Below, one piece after another: positions 24,278-35,328 of a stretch of 64,000 nt of DNA (position 1 is its first letter; every line of letters begins with the position of its first letter). Below the pieces are notes generated by a model. That model had not been told where the DNA came from and ran no database searches. It saw nothing but the letters and a program-made list of their open reading frames with translations. Both the position numbers and the translations under genes were made by a program. This DNA is from Hypholoma sublateritium FD-334 SS-4 (taxonomy: Eukaryota > Basidiomycota > Agaricomycetes > Agaricales > Strophariaceae), in the NCBI GenBank assembly GCA_000827495.1, contig KN817550.1, forward strand, positions 1 to 64,000, read 5' to 3'.

Positions 24278-25430
24278 ATGCCTTCAAAGAATAGAGCCCT
24301 GGATGGACTGTGGAATTCAAAGGACGCAACGGAGCTGGAATCGTTTACTGTGACGCGTCAGGGTAAGATAATTTTTGGAGAGGTTTGAAGAACTCACTTA
24401 TCTCTAAGTAGAATCCGAGTTGCTCATTGAGGTCGGAAAGGCGTATCTGTTTGTTCATCCAGGGATAAATATTCAAAGTGCCACTCCTCCGACTTATGAT
24501 CAGCTTTGGAAAGGGCTGGTCACTGAAATAAAGACACATCCTTCTCAGACTGATGTTCTTTTGAATGTGATATGGTTTTGGTCAAAGAAAGACATCCGTC
24601 AAGCGCTCAAGGGGAATACAATAGGAACTGATCTGGCCTTGTTCGTATCTATAAACACACTTGCTTCGAAATGCTGATTTATATTCCAGACTGCTAGAGA
24701 GTATGGCGAAGAATGAGATCTGTGTGGGTAGCTTGCATGTTGTAAACTCATCGAACAGTGTTTCATGTAAGCCCCAAATCTTCTCCAATTACATCCACAA
24801 CTGTACCATTCTTCAGGTGACGTCGATGTTGTCTACCTCGAAAGTAATCCAAATATGCTCCGCAGCCAAGAGCCGGTTGTGAATTATTTCTTTCGCATGA
24901 ACTGGGATGAGGCTCAACAGGTCATCAAGGTGAGTTTCCTATCACTTGTGTAGATGGTGCTTCATGAGGATTTCCAGGCGAGTCCCCCTGGATGTGGCAA
25001 ACAGTCATGCACCCAAACATGGAACCCAGACAGGCAAGAGCAGCGCTATTGCGAGGAGTGCAACCAGTGGTATCACGTCTCATGCGTCAGGCGGGCTCGA
25101 GACCAGACTCAATTATCTATGCGCGATAAGGATTCACAATGTCGGGGACTTCCAACCGCCCTCTGCGACGTAGCATACCAGCCAATTGCCAGAGGAGAAC
25201 CCAGTCACTTTACTGCAGGAAACATCAGAATCGTGATGAAAGCAAGAGATCTGCTTCGAAGCGCCGAAGAAAGAAATCGTGTTACGGATGGCGTCGAATG
25301 GGACAGCCAGAACTGGATGGAATATCTGCATAAATACTTCGACCTCGAGGAAGGGGGTGACAGCAACGCGGAGACATTGCTTACTCTGGATCAAAAGGTT
25401 TATCAATGTTCTTGTTCGGCTTTAATATAA
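24278..25430 (+). CDS. BAH domain plus PHD-like finger protein
   Basis: BAH and PHD modules read histone tails. BAH-PHD proteins (EPR-1 in Neurospora, BP1 in Fusarium) recognise H3K27 methylation downstream of PRC2. The predicted protein starts at 24278. After an intron (24352 to about 24412) it continues with BAH-type strands: 'LIEVGKAYLFVHPG', 'WKGLVTEIKTH', 'LLNVIWFWSKKDIRQAL', 'EICVGSLHVVNSS', 'VVNYFFRMNWDEA'. A 47-nt intron ending at about 24976 then leads to a cysteine-rich finger, 'CGKQSCTQTWNPDR' then 'YCEECNQWYHVSCV'. The finger has the Cys-rich pattern and Trp-Tyr-His-x3-Cys of agaricomycete PHD-like zinc fingers. The C-terminal 100 residues are unassigned. The stop is taken at the end of the open frame, but a further 3' exon is possible. 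It is divergent from the large unknown protein. Confidence 0.85.
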
Positions 25431-26091
25431 ATTAAGTACCTTCAAAATCAAAATCTTCCCAAACAAATGCTTGGAACCCTAATCATTCATCGCCAGGAGG
25501 CCACAGGCCGCGGGCAAAATGATTGGTAAGGAATGGATAAATATCCCTCGATTTTAAAGCCCTAACACCCTCCCTTTTGAACCTTCCTCATTCTATACTT
25601 TTCATTTACTGGAAATATATTATGACAGACAAATGAAGACCTGCTCTTCTGGGAGTTATACAATCTTTTCCGAAGCGAAGCGAGACAGGTCTTAACCAAT
25701 TTATGTTTGTACGCCCCGGCAGGCCAATTTAAGGCCCAGATGAGTCACGTGATCTTCCATCATTTTGCATAAAGGTCGTGCAATTCTCACAGCTGTCAGC
25801 CCGCAACTTGAACCATAACCGTTTGCCTCCATACCCAGCTCAGTGTCTACCAGTTGATATGAGGAGATAGTGGCAAGAGATGGTATGTGATGCGCCCATT
25901 CGCACTGCGTGCGCACCAGGCCTTTCTCTTGCCAATCGCCTTAGTCAGATATGGTACCAACTGTGACTGCGGGTGCATGATGTTGCATGTTCAACCGATA
26001 CAACGACACCGATTGCCGCCCCCAGTCCGCAATACGCTACATTTTGGATATTCAATGTGGGTGTTTGATCTGTCCGAACTACACCAGTCAT
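25431..26091. other. Intergenic, no gene seen
   Basis: This lies between the ends of the convergent BAH/PHD (+) and Ulp-like (-) genes. Short open frames on both strands (25701-25916, 25887-26234) are not similar to anything I know. It should contain the 3' ends of both transcripts. Confidence 0.45.
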
Positions 26092-27663
26092 TTATTGGTT
26101 CAATTTTATTTTATCAACAAAGCGGGGGGTGCGGAGGCTCTGCTCGAATAGTTCGATCGTCATTGTATCACGGAGCTCTACCATTTCTAGTTGACTCCAT
26201 ATTGGGATCGGCAGCTTCAGGTAGACGAACTTGATGAACTGGGCGCAAAATACGCCGCAATCATAGCCGTTCCCTTGTGTAGGCACATCTGCCTCCACAG
26301 GACGCCACTCGACGCCCAAGTTGAGACACCGCTTCAGAACCTATGCGCTTGTCAGAAAGCGATGTACGCAATGAAAGTTCTCCAGCACCTGCATTATCTC
26401 CTTTACTCTTCTGTTGCCGGGTTTTTGCCCATCACGTTCGGGTAAGCTGTCCATAAACGTGACCGTGGCGTTGTCGACATTCAAAACAACAGCCAGCCAA
26501 TGTAAATTTTGCCAGTTAATTGGCATGATAATTAGCCGGTAGGTGGCAAGTGCTTGTTGAATCGTTGAACAGGTTCTCTTTTTCCTAAGCTGACAGAGGT
26601 CAATGAGTGAATACATGAAAAACTTCAACGTACAAGGGAAATGACTTCGTGAGAGTGCATTGCAGTCTGGCCTGAGAATTTGGCATACGCGAAGGTGGTT
26701 AAAACGACAACGCCAGATTCCAGCGTCTCGTCGAGCAGGTCAATGTAACTGTTGATTATTTCATCGTTCAGCCATTTTCCCGCATTCAACGTTGCAGGTG
26801 ATGAAGAATGGTCCGTTATTCCACGCCGCTGGAATGACGTTTCCCTTACTGCAAGGCAAAAATTTGTTTTTCTTTCGTGTGGATAGAGCAGTATTCCCTT
26901 TGTTGGTTTATCTGAGTCTGAATCACCTGGGGGTTTCATATCCTGAGGGTCTGATAAACTATCCTGGGAGTATGATAATCTTTGGAGATGAAGAAATTCC
27001 CAAGAACGCATTGCGGAACCACACCAAAATTGTGGTATGGCAGTCAAGGGTCCCGCAAATTGAGCAACATAACGTTTGAAGACCTCTTTGTTCATAATTT
27101 CAAGGATAACTAGAAATTTCTGAATTAGCTTTGAGAGTTTTCTGTTCAAAAATACAGTAAATACCGTGATCAAGGAGGTAGGAGGGCACCTGTACCGCAC
27201 TGAATGAACTTCTAGACGCGGAATCATGTCCATGAAGACATAGAGTACGCATAAGCCAGGGCTGGAAAACATCGCAAAGGTTACCTTCTGAAAGTATTAG
27301 TACCTTCAGGATCCTGTTACGAAGACTGCGATGGTATGAAACAAGCCATCGAGTATCAGGATTTGCTATGTCCCCCGCGTGCTTTTCTTCCCAAAAAATA
27401 TACATCATGTCGAACACCGCTAGAGCGTAGATTGTCGATTTGGTGACTTTTACAACGTTGATTTTTTTAGCTTCGCATATGTAGATAGTTGATGTGTCAA
27501 TGAATGTCCAACTTGACGGTCTAACTGCGGCTAAGGAGCCCGCTGCTTTTTCCCACAAGGATAGATCTTCATCGAAAGTATTTTCTTTCCTGAGCTCGTG
27601 GAAGTCATCGTTTTGGGTGACAGGAGTGAGAGACCGGGAATTTTGGGAAGTTTTTGGGCTCAT
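26092..27663 (-). CDS. Ulp/SENP-type SUMO protease (C48 family)
   Basis: C48 cysteine proteases process SUMO or remove it from proteins. The catalytic part is complete. It has 'AGKWLNDEIINSYIDLLDE' (the WLND helix), 'PINWQNLHWLAVVLN' with the catalytic His, 'ATVTFMDSLPE' with the catalytic Asp, and 'PTQGNGYDCGVFCAQF' with the oxyanion Gln and the nucleophile Cys. It is preceded by about 200 residues of unknown fold starting at 'MSPKTSQNSRS' (27663), and by 'KGILLYPHERKTNFCLAV', which resembles the strand leading into Ulp2-like domains. Exons are about 27663-27110, 27090-26640, 26600-26345 and 26319-26092. Some large DNA transposons also carry C48 proteases, but no transposase is visible nearby, so a host gene is preferred. 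SUMO pathways commonly act in heterochromatin, which fits the neighbours. Confidence 0.9.
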
Positions 27664-28015
27664 AAACGCGTTCTGATCGAGATTTGGGGTGATGGGTATG
27701 AAGAGGTAACACCGATTATAGATTCTCAATTATATTATCCCTGTACCACCAAACAGGCACAAATAAACGACGAAGCTCCAGCGCTGCGTGCGGGTATTTA
27801 CGTAGTCTCGCGAGCCAGACAAACTGTGCCAAGATGGGTTGCGCCCAGCATGGTATTCTTCACTAGAACGAAACGACGTGGATATGACCGGCCCGATTGG
27901 GTTTTTGCAAAAATAGGTCATATAAGCCGAGTGTGCTACTGTAGAGATTGGTTCGAGTCTAGTATTTGGGTTCATTCAATAGAAGCAATTGTTTATGGAT
28001 CTATTCTCATTGCAT

Positions 28016-29760
28016 CTATAACACTCCAACAATAGTGCTTGGTAAAGGAAAACAACGAATGGTGTATTCTTCGCGTTCGACACTTCTTCGTTTTGCCGCG
28101 ACGCTGTGTAATTTCGTTGGTTCAACTTGAATAATCTCCCTGACGCGAGTATTAATGCACATCTCGGGAAGCTCCATGATTAAAATGCTGGCGTGAGGAA
28201 GGATGGTCGACAGCTCGGCGGATGATTTCGCAAGGGCCAAGGTTGAGTCCTTCACGCCCTTGAAACAAATTGGCATCACTAATCTCAGCGCACTACCGAC
28301 ATGTATTGCTGTTACCAAGCTCCGAGAAAACCCTATGAACCATGTAAAATGCGCTCTGTAATGTTATTTATGGTAAGGGTTATTTGGACGGGAAGTTATA
28401 ATCGCACCTACGAATGGCCTCACACCACGCGTGTAGTCTTTCAGGATAGGAACAAGTATTTCCCGGGCAAAGAACCAAAACTCCGCGTGAGTTTCCAGGA
28501 TTTTCCACAAGGACGACATTATAACATTCTCCAAGGGAAGCTGCGATGATCTGGCCAGTTTTGAGCAATTGCTTTGTTGTTTTTATTTCCGAGACGGAAA
28601 AACAATCGCACGTTGTACACATCAAAGTTGATGTCGTTGGGAATATCATGGCCTCCGACTATGAAAAGTACAGCGGACGCCGGAAACTTTGCCATCCACG
28701 TTGAAATTTGATCTTGTGCAGATGCCGATTCAACTTCGGGTATGATGACTCCGCAGACCTGGGGGATGTATTTCATTTGGAACCCCTATGATATAACAAT
28801 ACTGTGGCCTACTAGATTTGTGGATTGTGACATGCCAATCCGGGCGATCTCCAAAACATTTTCAGAGACTTGGCTATGCGCAATAACAACTAATAATATT
28901 GGTCGATGCCGAAGCTCTGTATAATAATCCAAATTGACGGCAAAGGACCAACAATAGGCATAATCAGTGTCATAGTTATCCATGTTGAAATTCACATATT
29001 GAAGACGGCGCACCTTGGTGATTATCAGGGGTACTATTCCTGAACGCATTTTCTTGGATTTCTGGTTCACCAGCAAGACTGGTTGTTCCGAAACCGGCGT
29101 TGTTGTCGTCTTCTTCATGTGGGGGAGCCGATACAGGTGGGGTTGCGGTCTGAAGGTTAGAGTATATGTTTTGGTGGAGGGCTACTATAATGTCGTTAGA
29201 AAAGCAACGAACTAATAAAGTTGACGGGCCTTGTGAATCCCATTTCTCCAGGAAATACGCATTCCGGCTCAATACTTCTTTCCAATGCGGGACGGACGGT
29301 ACAACGCTGTGGATCAAAACATCTTCCAGTATATTAATCTTCAAATCATCAGGTGTGACAGTTGACTGTTCCAGTTGAGGTTCTGACGGAACTGGGTATG
29401 TCATTGTGTTTGGTGGACACTTAATCCAAGGGGAGACGATATAATTGGTTGTACATACCTTCAGAAAGTAGTTTACTCTGAGACCCAGGGGGATTCTTGA
29501 CGTTTTTAATAGCTGTCTCTTTGCAGGACAAATCGGGAGCCACAGAGGTTGATACCTCATTGTCGGAGGAGGCTTCCACTGCAATTGGGATCAATAATAA
29601 GTAGTTTTACTTCGAAAGAGAATGGGACAAACCTCTCTCTGTAACTTCAATCAAACAAAATTGGCGAACAAGATTCCAATATTGACTTGCCTGCTTCACA
29701 TCCATAGTACTGCGGCAACCAGACAAACTCATAAGTTCGATCGGCATTGAGCGTTTGATC
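28016..29760 (-). CDS. Unknown multi-exon protein
   Basis: I do not recognise this gene. Minus-strand open blocks (29584-28976, 29118-28786, 28776-28519, 28649-28380, 28318-28016) line up with splice-like junctions. They read like protein with alternating hydrophobic strands: 'HRPILLVVIAHSQVSENVL', 'FPASAVLFIVGGHDIP', 'GRVLVLCPGNTCSYPERL' (first residues approximate), 'HASILIMELPEMCIN'. The N-terminal part includes 'PHWKEVLSRNAYFLEKW' and a Glu/Asp-rich linker. The regular hydrophobic strands suggest an alpha/beta fold such as a Rossmann-like domain, but no motif is diagnostic. The exact start is unknown. It is divergent from the second long JmjC-like gene, with at most about 90-260 bp between starts. 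Confidence 0.45.
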
Positions 29761-29845
29761 GTGAGAATTCGAACTCATGACGTCATTGCGAAATCTTTGT
29801 AGGGTCGCGTGATATTATGCTAATCTAGGATATTAGTATCAGTAT

Positions 29846-32800
29846 ATGTTTTTGAAAGACAATTCTCTGCCTGGACAAATGGCTTCCTCGTCTTTCAAAA
29901 ATTCACCACTGTTTGAAGCACTTCCATTTCATACATCGGACTTTCTCAACGACCACGTTGAAATCCGGGCGCTTACGAATTCAGAGCCCCGCCTAAAGGT
30001 GAGCGGAAGAGTAGCTTATTGTCAGTGAATGTTGTCTCACGGTGTATCAAGAAATTTTGCGATGCGTTCATTGATTTTGATTCCTTAGTATCGCAAAATT
30101 CTCCTGGATCCCCTAATTTCTTGATGATGCAATTCTTCAAAGACTGGTTTTCACAGTGTACAGACACCTACGACTCCAACTCGCATCGACAGCACGCCGC
30201 ATACGCTGTTGAAATCCTAATGGCACATAGACTACTGGAAACAGCAAGAATTGTGTATGGACCCGATATATTGCACCGGAAGGCTTCTGGAGACCGGACC
30301 CACTTAAAAACCCTGCTCAGTCGTTGGCGCCCACCCAATGAAAGCTGCGCAATGGAGGCTTTTTGTGAGGGAGTAAGCAACTACATAACGCCACTTCTAC
30401 CATTTTTTGAAACACTTCTGCTTCATCTTTCAGCCTTTGAAGCAGAATGAATTCGAGACAGAAGGCGAGAGCGGTTTCAATGTTGTCAAAGTCTGCGAAG
30501 AAGCACGGCGCCTTCTCGCATTGCATTGGGTTACACAAGAGGGAAAGGAATATATTCCTCGTGAACAGAGTGGCGAAGTTAACTGGGAAAGTAAGGAAGT
30601 TGACCGTCGGCTCTGGAGCAATATATCGCACAATACGAGCGAGTTGGGAGCCAGAAGTGTGCTCCTCAATATTGAAATGGCCGCCGCACATGTGCGTCAT
30701 TTGTTAACAAAGGTACTTTCCTTAATCATCTCCCTCAATATCAGGTACATAATTTTCCAGGGGAGCCTCCGCCTTCCCCAAGTAGCGGACTTGCATAAGG
30801 AATATCCAGACAGCAAACAATTGCCTCATAGAGTAAATTTTCACCGAAGCCTATGGACTGCCCTCGCTGCCTCTCCGGTGGTCCTGTTATCAACTTGCAA
30901 CATATCCAATTCCACCCGGCTAAATGCTATGACTGTTTTTGATGTGAGTCTTGTATTGACTCATAATCTTCACATTTCAGATGTATTATGAAGTTTTGGT
31001 CTTGTTCATTATTACCGCGAAAAGAAAAAAACTTCCTGGATCTCGAAAGAAACATCTGGACCACAGTCTTCGAAATTGCTCTAGGAACGCCTTCTAAAAT
31101 AGCATTGAACCTCCTTTTCGATAAAGTGTCAAAAATGACCGCAACAACCTGCACAGTTTCTCCACTTGTACTTGGTGATCCATGATTCACAACAACCGTG
31201 TCTCTCCCTTCTAATGGACTGGTCTTTAGGGAATAGTCAAGCTTTATTGAAAATTCCGATCTCATCCTCTAAACGCAAACATAAAGCAGGATATAGTGAA
31301 CCAACGAAAAGAATCAAAGCAGCAGCAGAAAAATCTAGAAGTGAGCAAAAAAAAACTAGCACGACATCATGTCTCGAAAGATAATTCCAACGTTTATAAG
31401 GAGACACTGTTCGCCAAGGATCACCTTCTGCTAATACCAAGGCTGCAAGGAAATTAGGAATAGGTACAGGATAGTGATAACATTTATACACCCTACGCCT
31501 CACCCATCGTTTTACTTGTGTCTCAAATTCAGTGAACGGGAAAAGGCGATCGAGGGAATCCGATGAACAAAAATCAGAAAGTTCACGGGCAGAAAATCCT
31601 TCCATGAGAGACCGTAAGGCATCTTACTCCAATGGATCACAAAATGTTAACATAAATCGAAAAGGAGCGGAACAAGCACCTGAACACCATATAGAAGACA
31701 AGCATGGTTTTCATATGCCAGCGGTAGCACATTCAGATATCGTCCCCTCACAAGAACTCCTCTCCGAGTCAGGAACCCACGGTGCGGAAGGTGCGTCATT
31801 TGGAAACGTCATTGACAAACTTGTGGTAATGATTTAGCAGATATCAGGTGGTTGCATTCGGCCGAAGTGCATGTACCGTTTGCCCCTACAACGAATAAGT
31901 TACATCTGGTCGAAGGGCCATCAGATCAAAAGGGTATAGGCGCAGGCGGGCATTCCTCCCTTGCCTACAACTTGTCCGATAATTCTGAGGCGTTCATTAC
32001 ACATGATGCGTTTCTGGTCCAATCAAAACAACTGAAACTCACGACTGATCTCATTAAACCCCCAGCAAGGAGCTACAATGTGCCCCTCTTCCTTTCATAC
32101 GTCCCTCGGGAACAGAATGAGAGCGGCTGGCCAGAAGTGAACTTGAGAAGGCCGTTCCTTGTCAATGTTAGCATTCTCAATGCAATCCAGAGGTATTTAC
32201 TCAACATTCCTTTATCCAGCGTCACCAAACGTCTATCTCGCTGGCTCCGGTCCTTAACGGAAATTTTGACTTTCAAGCACATGCGAGTATCTTTCTTTGG
32301 TATATTTTATTTCTAACCCTCTAACCATATGTTGCAGTCTGAATCCGCGATCGTATATATCCACGAACTTCTGAATATGGTGAACGACTACCGGAATTCA
32401 AAACCCTGCCCGCATACAAAGTTTATCAAGGCCAGCTGGGACCAACAAAGTCCTTTGGGACAGCTGAACGCTTACTGTTCGACCGACTTGCTAATCGTCG
32501 ATGGAAATCACCCTCATTCTCAATTCAGAATACAATTATTGTTAATAGTCGGTACCAGCCAGCAGCCTATAAGGGTCAACGGTGGGAAATTTTCAACCCT
32601 TCTTTGTTCAGATAGATTAATCTGCTTGGTTTAGGTGACAGCGGGATCAGGAGAGGAATGATAGGAAATTTCACATCTATACTAGAGAATTCAAAAGAAG
32701 AATTGGGACATATACTTTACTCCAGCAAGATACCCAGCAATGGCGACGGAAGCACAGATGTGCCACCGGAAGCCGTTGTAGCTACAGACCTTATAGCTTT

Positions 32801-33962
32801 CCAAGGCACCGCAAACCGCCAGTACTGTGGCCTTGGAGATCCCTATCCACAAACAACCATGCGGTGGGGGCTTTTAGGATTAAGATCTGCACTGAAACCT
32901 TTTTCCTGGGAACCTGAGGGACTCGTAGTGTATATAAAATGCACATCTGGCAAGCAAATCATCTACGTGGCAAGCCCCCGATCAGAAACACATCTGGGAA
33001 ATATTTTATCATTTCCACTGCAAGATATTCCAATTATACATGACAGAGAAAAGTGGGAGATCAACGGGTATTACTTGGAGCCAGGTTCTACATGGTGAGT
33101 CTCAGCTTCTATGATTAAGACATTTATGGTCATATTTCGGCAGCTACATTCGCCCATGTAGGCCATATGCCATTTTACACCTAGAGGATTCAACTATGCA
33201 GGGTGGTTCCACTTATTCCTGGGCTACCATTCAAGAAACATGCTGCGGGGTGTTCCATACCTTTTTTTCAAGGCTCCAGGAGCGTAATCCACAGCACACT
33301 TGGCAATGTCGGCGGCTTATCATGCGAATCGTTAAATTCTATCACATGCACTACGTTTGCAACATCGCGCAAACCGGTTTGTCTATTTTATTGACCTGTG
33401 AATTATATAAATCATATTAAACATCCACGACGCAGATTTTCCACACCATCTACCTTCGTTTACGGCATTCAAGGACGTCGTTGGCCTTTTCTCCCTTCTC
33501 AACATTGTCATCCTCGGCCAGATACTATATTTGCCTTCCTACGCCTACAGGGATACAGGCTTTGATGATTTTAGCAATGATATGTTTGCAAATAGTAGGA
33601 GCGAGGCACAGGAACTTTTAACCTTTTTGGAAAGCAAATATGCCATAACTCTCGACCATAGGCCCGTCAACGTTTACCAGATGTTCATCGCATATTTTGT
33701 TCTGCAGATTAGGTGCCTCATTGCCCATACAAGATTGGAGGGACAGGTAGCATCCTCGCAGCTTACGGATACCCTATCCAGACGGATCGCGACCCACTTT
33801 TCTGACAAGCATTGGCTCGTAGAGGAACTAGTACTCCAGCAAAAAAGAAGGCTCCCTGCAACATCATATTACTGGGCATTTGATGAAGACTACAGCATTG
33901 CCCTGAGAGAAAAAGCTAGTCCTGAAGGTATATACTCCAGAAGCAGTTGTGACCTTTGCTAA
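29846..33962 (+). CDS. JmjC-like protein lacking iron ligands (pseudo-oxygenase)
   Basis: This multi-exon gene is homologous in its last third to the JmjC-like gene at 13.6-19.0 kb. The segment starting 'RWGLLGLRSALKPFSWEPEG' (about 32850) aligns without gaps with 'RWGLAATTGAYHTLHIDANG' of that gene. The HxD iron pair is replaced by Ser-x-Glu. The 'RPNTIHAV' motif corresponds to 'RPCRPYAI' (about 33145), so the second His is Tyr. All that follows ('QGGSTYSWATIQETCCG', and 'VGLFSLLNIVILGQIL' at 33485) keeps family spacing. The N-terminal 900 residues or so are unassigned helical exons (for example 30019-30430 and 30440-30710), some with uncertain junctions; 31000-31850 is the least clear stretch and may hold a frame break. 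The conserved fold with lost ligands suggests a non-catalytic, scaffold or competitor role, or relaxed selection. The start is provisional. Confidence 0.75.
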
Positions 33963-34181
33963 GATTTGCTCTAGTTGTTTTAAATGTCGCGTTCACTGAA
34001 AAACCCATCCCTCACGAGATCGAAGAGCTCTCCCGTTTACTCAAAGCCGAATGTAGATCATGATAAAAAGAATTGACATGGGAGATGGAGATATAACACC
34101 CATTAATCACAATACAATCTGTTAATTCAAAGCTATACTAAAAAAGCAATTCAAGAAACGAGCGTCATTACTACTGCTTAA

Positions 34182-35328
34182 TCAGTCCTCGATACCCTTT
34201 GAGATCCCCAGTCGTGTTTTTCTTTTAAGACGCTTCCCTCCCCTTCGAGTCTTCTTCGACGAATTTGTTGGTAAAAATTCGGCAGGCTCTCGGTGGCGCT
34301 TTTTTGCAACAGGAGGGGAGTCAGGATTGCACGATGCACACCCGCATGTCTTGCCTTCAAAATATGAGCCATCCAATGCATAGTTTACAGTGATTGGGTC
34401 GCCAGGAAATATATCGCACAGCGAGAAGATGGTGTACGCAGAGGATTTGGGAATAGCCATGATCTATGGTTCAGTGTTAGCTATATGCGCGCCGGAGAGG
34501 AGCATCTCCACTGTCGTACCTGACAATTAGGAGAGCAATCATGATTTGCAAACCTAAATGGGCCGAGGATTAGCCTTGGCCCAACTTCGCCTTTCTGGCA
34601 GGACATGGATGAGATCAGAGATATAGCAGGACGGTCAGAGACAATATTTGAAGACATTGAGCTGCACAACTCCACTATGGCGGTACAAGCACCAATCTTG
34701 GATGTGGCTTTTAGTCCACAAGATACAGCAGTTGATCCCTCGAACTGGACCTTTTCGACGCGCACGCGACTTGCGCTTGAATACCTCAGAATATGGTAAC
34801 GCTGAACTAGGCTACATCCTCACTGATCAGTTGCAACCTTTGAAAGCTGTGAGGAACGCCAGAAACGTACTGCTTTAATATTGTTACATCTTGTCTTCCA
34901 CTGAATAGTTGAGGAAAATTCTGAACGATAAGGGCGGTACTATGAGTGGCAGCGACTAAAGGTTCGGTCATGCTCTTGGCGGCGGTTTCAATAATTTTAC
35001 ATATTCCCAGCGCTTCATCTAGTTTCAAAGTGGGGTCTCGCTCCAAGAACACTCTGGTTGGGCGCAATGCCCTGTAGCTTTTTACACGTCTTTTCGATGC
35101 AAACAGGGCGTTCACTAGTATGTCGTCCACCCTTGCGAAGTCATTAGCCGGAAATGATTGTTGATCCAGGGCTGCGATGCATTTCTCTAAAGCGGTTGAT
35201 GGACTGTCATCTGGGTAGCTACAGAGTTCTTCGATTACAGAGAGGTGGCGGCGCGACCTCGATGATCGGCGGCATAGTGCGGGAGGTACGGGGGCACCCA
35301 CTGGCATTATGGAAGCGAGGACAAACAA
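34182..35328 (-). CDS. SET-domain lysine methyltransferase, Suv4-20-like
   Basis: SET proteins transfer methyl groups from S-adenosylmethionine to lysine. The SET core is split by an intron at about 34465-34521 and reads 'LILGPFRFANHDCSPNCQ', then 'IMAIPKSSAYTIFSLCDI' and 'FPGDPITVNYALDGSYFEG'. The post-SET cysteines follow ('KTCGCASC'). The NHDCxPN AdoMet motif, the ITVNY tyrosine and the zinc-binding post-SET cysteines are all kept. The compact GPxRFxNHDCxPN form and short post-SET recall the Suv4-20/KMT5 group (H4K20), though fungal SET proteins of unassigned specificity share it. The N-terminal part (35328-34830) is helical, as in this group. The C-terminal tail is very basic ('SKKTRRGGKRLKRKTR'), suited to DNA or nuclear import. 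The start is 35328 or the in-frame Met at 35307. Target lysine is inference. Confidence 0.9.

Noticed and set aside
27930..27970. tRNA-like T-arm word GGTTCGAGTCT
   Set aside because: No matching acceptor, D or anticodon stems could be folded around it.
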